From Rhodococcus sp. 1163 (GTDB lineage: Bacteria > Actinomycetota > Actinomycetes > Mycobacteriales > Mycobacteriaceae), in NCBI RefSeq assembly GCF_002091985.1, contig NZ_MKKX01000038.1, forward strand, positions 434,001-498,000: a stretch of 64,000 nucleotides of DNA, written 5' to 3'. The position numbers and the translations under genes were made by a program. A model generated the notes under the pieces. That model made no database searches and was not told where the DNA came from. It was given only the letters and a program-made list of their open reading frames with translations. Shown here piece after piece: positions 62,080 through 64,000 of this stretch (its first letter is position 1; every line of letters begins with the position of its first letter).

Positions 62080-62291
62080 AGTTTTTCAACATTCCTTGTC
62101 GATTGTGATGGTGTCGGTTTTCTGAGTCGGTCACGAAAACGGCGCCAGGTGAGCAGAGTAGTGCGCCGGTGGCAGCGGTGCGAGTGTCGGTCGATCCGGG
62201 CGAGCCGCGCCAGGTACCGTCGGGCCGTGAATCGCGCACCTTTCCTCAGCCGAACCCCTCTGCTCTCATCGACCTTCGGGGAGGTTCGAGG

Positions 62292-63137
62292 ATGATCGGT
62301 GAGTCCATGAGTTGGCTTCAGTCAATCATCCTCGGCGCTGTGCAGGGGCTGACCGAGTTCCTGCCGATCTCGTCGTCAGGACACCTGAGAATCGTCTCGA
62401 GCGTCTTTTTCGGGTCCGATGCAGGAGCTTCGTTCACCGCGGTCACACAGCTCGGAACCGAAGCGGCAGTGCTCGTGTTCTTTTGGCGCGACATCGTGAG
62501 AATCGTCAAGGCATGGTTCCGCGGCATACGTGACAAGACTGCGCGCGATCTCGACTATCGGCTCGGTTGGTATGTGATCATCGCCACCATCCCGATCGGG
62601 CTGTTGGGGATCTTGTTCAAAGATCAGATCCGAACCGGGGCACGTAATTTGTGGCTCATCGCAACGATGCTCATCGTGTTCGCCATCGTCATCGCAGTCG
62701 CCGAGTACCTCGGTTCCAAGAAGCGACCACTCGAAAAAATCACCACACGGGACGGGCTCGTGATGGGTGCCGCACAATGTTTGGCGTTGATTCCCGGTGT
62801 GTCCCGGTCGGGTGCCACCACAAGTGCAGGCCTGTTCATGGGCCTCGAACGCGAAGCAGCCGTGCGGTTCTCGTTCCTGCTCGCCATACCGGCTGTGACT
62901 GCGTCCGGCCTCTTCTCGCTGCCCGATGCATTCGAGCCGGCCGGTGAAGGTCTCAACGCCTCCGGCCCACAGTTGCTGGTCGCGACCGTCGTCGCGTTCG
63001 CACTCGGCTACGCCTCGATTGCATGGCTGCTGAAGTTCGTTGCAAATCACTCGCTGTACTGGTTCGTCGGCTATCGCATCGTGCTCGGCATCGGCGTGAT
63101 GGCGCTGCTGTCTGCGGGCGTGGTGTCTGCCACCTGA
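62292..63137 (+). CDS. uppP: undecaprenyl-diphosphate phosphatase (BacA/UppP)
   Basis: 281 residues, polytopic membrane enzyme recycling the C55/C50 lipid carrier for peptidoglycan and arabinogalactan, and linked to bacitracin resistance. The two active-site motifs are intact: [15 protein letters not shown] (about 18-32) and [21 protein letters not shown] at 62292 with GGGGAGG seven bases upstream; a second ATG five codons later and a longer open frame to 62169 are less likely. Confidence 0.95.
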   Translation: MIGESMSWLQSIILGAVQGLTEFLPISSSGHLRIVSSVFFGSDAGASFTAVTQLGTEAAVLVFFWRDIVRIVKAWFRGIRDKTARDLDYRLGWYVIIATIPIGLLGILFKDQIRTGARNLWLIATMLIVFAIVIAVAEYLGSKKRPLEKITTRDGLVMGAAQCLALIPGVSRSGATTSAGLFMGLEREAAVRFSFLLAIPAVTASGLFSLPDAFEPAGEGLNASGPQLLVATVVAFALGYASIAWLLKFVANHSLYWFVGYRIVLGIGVMALLSAGVVSAT

Positions 63138-63163
63138 TTCGCCAGACGCCCTAGGCTGGTTCC

Positions 63164-63853
63164 ATGACGGTGATCTTGCTGCGACATGGCCGCTCGACGG
63201 CGAATACTGCGGGCGCTCTGGCAGGGCGGTCGGCCGGTGTCGCACTCGACGACCGCGGACTGGAACAGGCCGCTCATGTTGCGGAGAGATTGGGCGGGCT
63301 TCCGGTCGAGGAGATCGTGCACTCACCGCTGCAGCGGTGTGAGCAAACGGTGGCACCTCTTGCCGCCCGGCGCGGTCTGACTCCGAGGGTCGACGAACGG
63401 CTGATCGAGGTCGATTACGGGTCGTGGACGGGAAGATCGATCAAGGATCTGGTGACGGAGCCGCTGTGGAAGGTGGTCCAGCAACACCCGTCCGCGGCGG
63501 TGTTCCCTGGTGGCGAGGGACTGGCTCAGGTGCAGTCGCGGGCGGTGTTCGCAATCCGGGAACACGACGCGCGTCTTGCGGAGGAGTACGGCCGCGATGT
63601 CCTCTGGGTGGCGTGCTCACACGGTGACGTCATCAAATCGATCCTCGCCGACGCCTTGGGCTGCCACTTGGATTCGTTCCAACGTATCGTTGCCGATCCT
63701 GCCTCTGTCAGTGTCGTGCGGTACAGCTCGACCAGGCCGTTCGTGCTTCGGACGAACGACACCGGTCTCGACTTGACGGCGTTGGTACCTGCGGTGCCGA
63801 CGGCCCCGAGCATGGACTCCGAGGCGGTGCCCGGTGGCGGTTCCGGAACGTAG
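63164..63853 (+). CDS. histidine phosphatase (phosphoglycerate mutase-like) family protein
   Basis: 229 residues. Phosphohistidine motif LLRHGRSTAN with His8, Arg7 and Arg10, then SPLQRCEQT, RLIEVDYGSWTGR (Glu) and the second catalytic His in VACSHGDVIKS. A Pro/Gly-rich tail of 35 residues follows. Corresponds to Rv2135c by position; it is probably a phosphatase rather than a glycolytic mutase. TAGGCT is exactly six bases before the ATG, so probably leaderless. Confidence 0.92.
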   Translation: MTVILLRHGRSTANTAGALAGRSAGVALDDRGLEQAAHVAERLGGLPVEEIVHSPLQRCEQTVAPLAARRGLTPRVDERLIEVDYGSWTGRSIKDLVTEPLWKVVQQHPSAAVFPGGEGLAQVQSRAVFAIREHDARLAEEYGRDVLWVACSHGDVIKSILADALGCHLDSFQRIVADPASVSVVRYSSTRPFVLRTNDTGLDLTALVPAVPTAPSMDSEAVPGGGSGT

Positions 63854-63924
63854 TCCCGCCGATAGCGGATAATGAAGTTCGGGTCCGAGTTTTCGGATCC
63901 GAGAATGAAGCTCCAGGAGGTGCA

Positions 63925-64000
63925 ATGCCACGCGCAATACATGTTTTCCGCACCCCTGATCGTTTTGTCGCGGGAACCGTGGGAGAGCCAGGCGATCGTT
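63925..64000 (+). CDS. DUF3090 family protein, N-terminus only
   Basis: Only the first 25 codons are in the window: MPRAIHVFRTPDRFVAGTVG and a PGDR ending. This matches the normal start of the actinobacterial DUF3090 family. AGGAGG lies four bases before the ATG at 63925. It runs off the right edge. Function unknown; the family is usually placed next to the histidine phosphatase and an SCO1664-type kinase-like gene. Confidence 0.8.
   Translation, partial: MPRAIHVFRTPDRFVAGTVGEPGDR

Noticed and set aside
63872..63905. TCCGA-GTTT-TCGGA hairpin before the DUF3090 gene as terminator
   Set aside because: Five-bp stem is too weak, and it lies between probably co-transcribed genes.

Overview
The window comes from a high-GC actinomycete of the order Mycobacteriales and most resembles a Rhodococcus-type member of the Nocardiaceae. 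The grounds are the gene content (MptB mannosyltransferase, MabA/InhA-type FAS-II genes, AcnR-regulated aconitase, SUF operon headed by SufR, RipA-type NlpC/P60 hydrolase, a CrtL-type carotenoid cyclase) and a gene order that, from memory, follows two separate chromosomal blocks of Mycobacterium tuberculosis. Positions 1 to about 48.4 kb correspond to the Rv1445c-Rv1496 neighbourhood. Positions about 56 to 64 kb correspond to the Rv2141c-Rv2134c neighbourhood. No phage, insertion sequence, CRISPR array or rRNA is seen. This is core chromosome with accessory insertions.

Layout. 1-6.4 kb (minus strand): pentose phosphate operon tkt-tal-zwf-opcA-pgl; pgl runs off the left edge. 6.7-9.4 kb: heme A synthesis (ctaB, ctaA) around a small unknown gene. 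9.4-12.9 kb (minus): an ABC exporter and the membrane mannosyltransferase MptB, divergent from 13.0-19.6 kb, the sufRBDCSUT operon for Fe-S cluster assembly. 19.7-22.7 kb (minus): an SDR, a lycopene cyclase and the end-joining protein Ku. 22.9-28.4 kb: an ABC-F protein, a small HTH protein, AcnR and aconitase. 28.8-34.8 kb: cell-envelope genes (Rv1476-type membrane protein, RipA-type hydrolase, MoxR/DUF58/VWA). 34.8-37.6 kb: fabG1-inhA and ferrochelatase. 37.6-43.1 kb: a DUF3097 protein, an NfeD/SPFH membrane pair, a SatD-like regulator with a membrane partner, and a TVP38-family protein. 43.2-48.4 kb: methylmalonyl-CoA mutase mutA-mutB-meaB. 48.5-55.7 kb (minus): accessory metabolism (nucleoside hydrolase, CoA transferase, saccharopine-dehydrogenase-like protein, DUF2784, glutamate-cysteine-ligase-like protein, zinc-ribbon SDR). 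55.8 kb: tRNA-Leu(GAG). 56-64 kb: M20 peptidase, PEBP, pyrD, a lipoprotein, a degenerate aldo/keto reductase, uppP, a histidine phosphatase and the first codons of a DUF3090 gene.

Many genes are translationally coupled by 4-base ATGA or GTGA overlaps. At least eight others have a TANNNT-like -10 hexamer exactly six bases before the start codon, as expected for leaderless transcripts. Three regulatory sites can be read with some precision: an AcnR-type operator filling the spacer of a candidate acn promoter, a SufR-type operator lying over the sufR start codon, and two copies of an 18-bp repeat in front of the SatD-like gene. The most unusual proteins are the SatD-like regulator pair, an SDR fused behind a four-cysteine zinc ribbon that lacks the catalytic tyrosine, an aldo/keto reductase lacking the catalytic lysine and histidine, and a DUF3097 protein with TOPRIM-like motifs. 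All family names come from reading the protein sequences; no database search was run.
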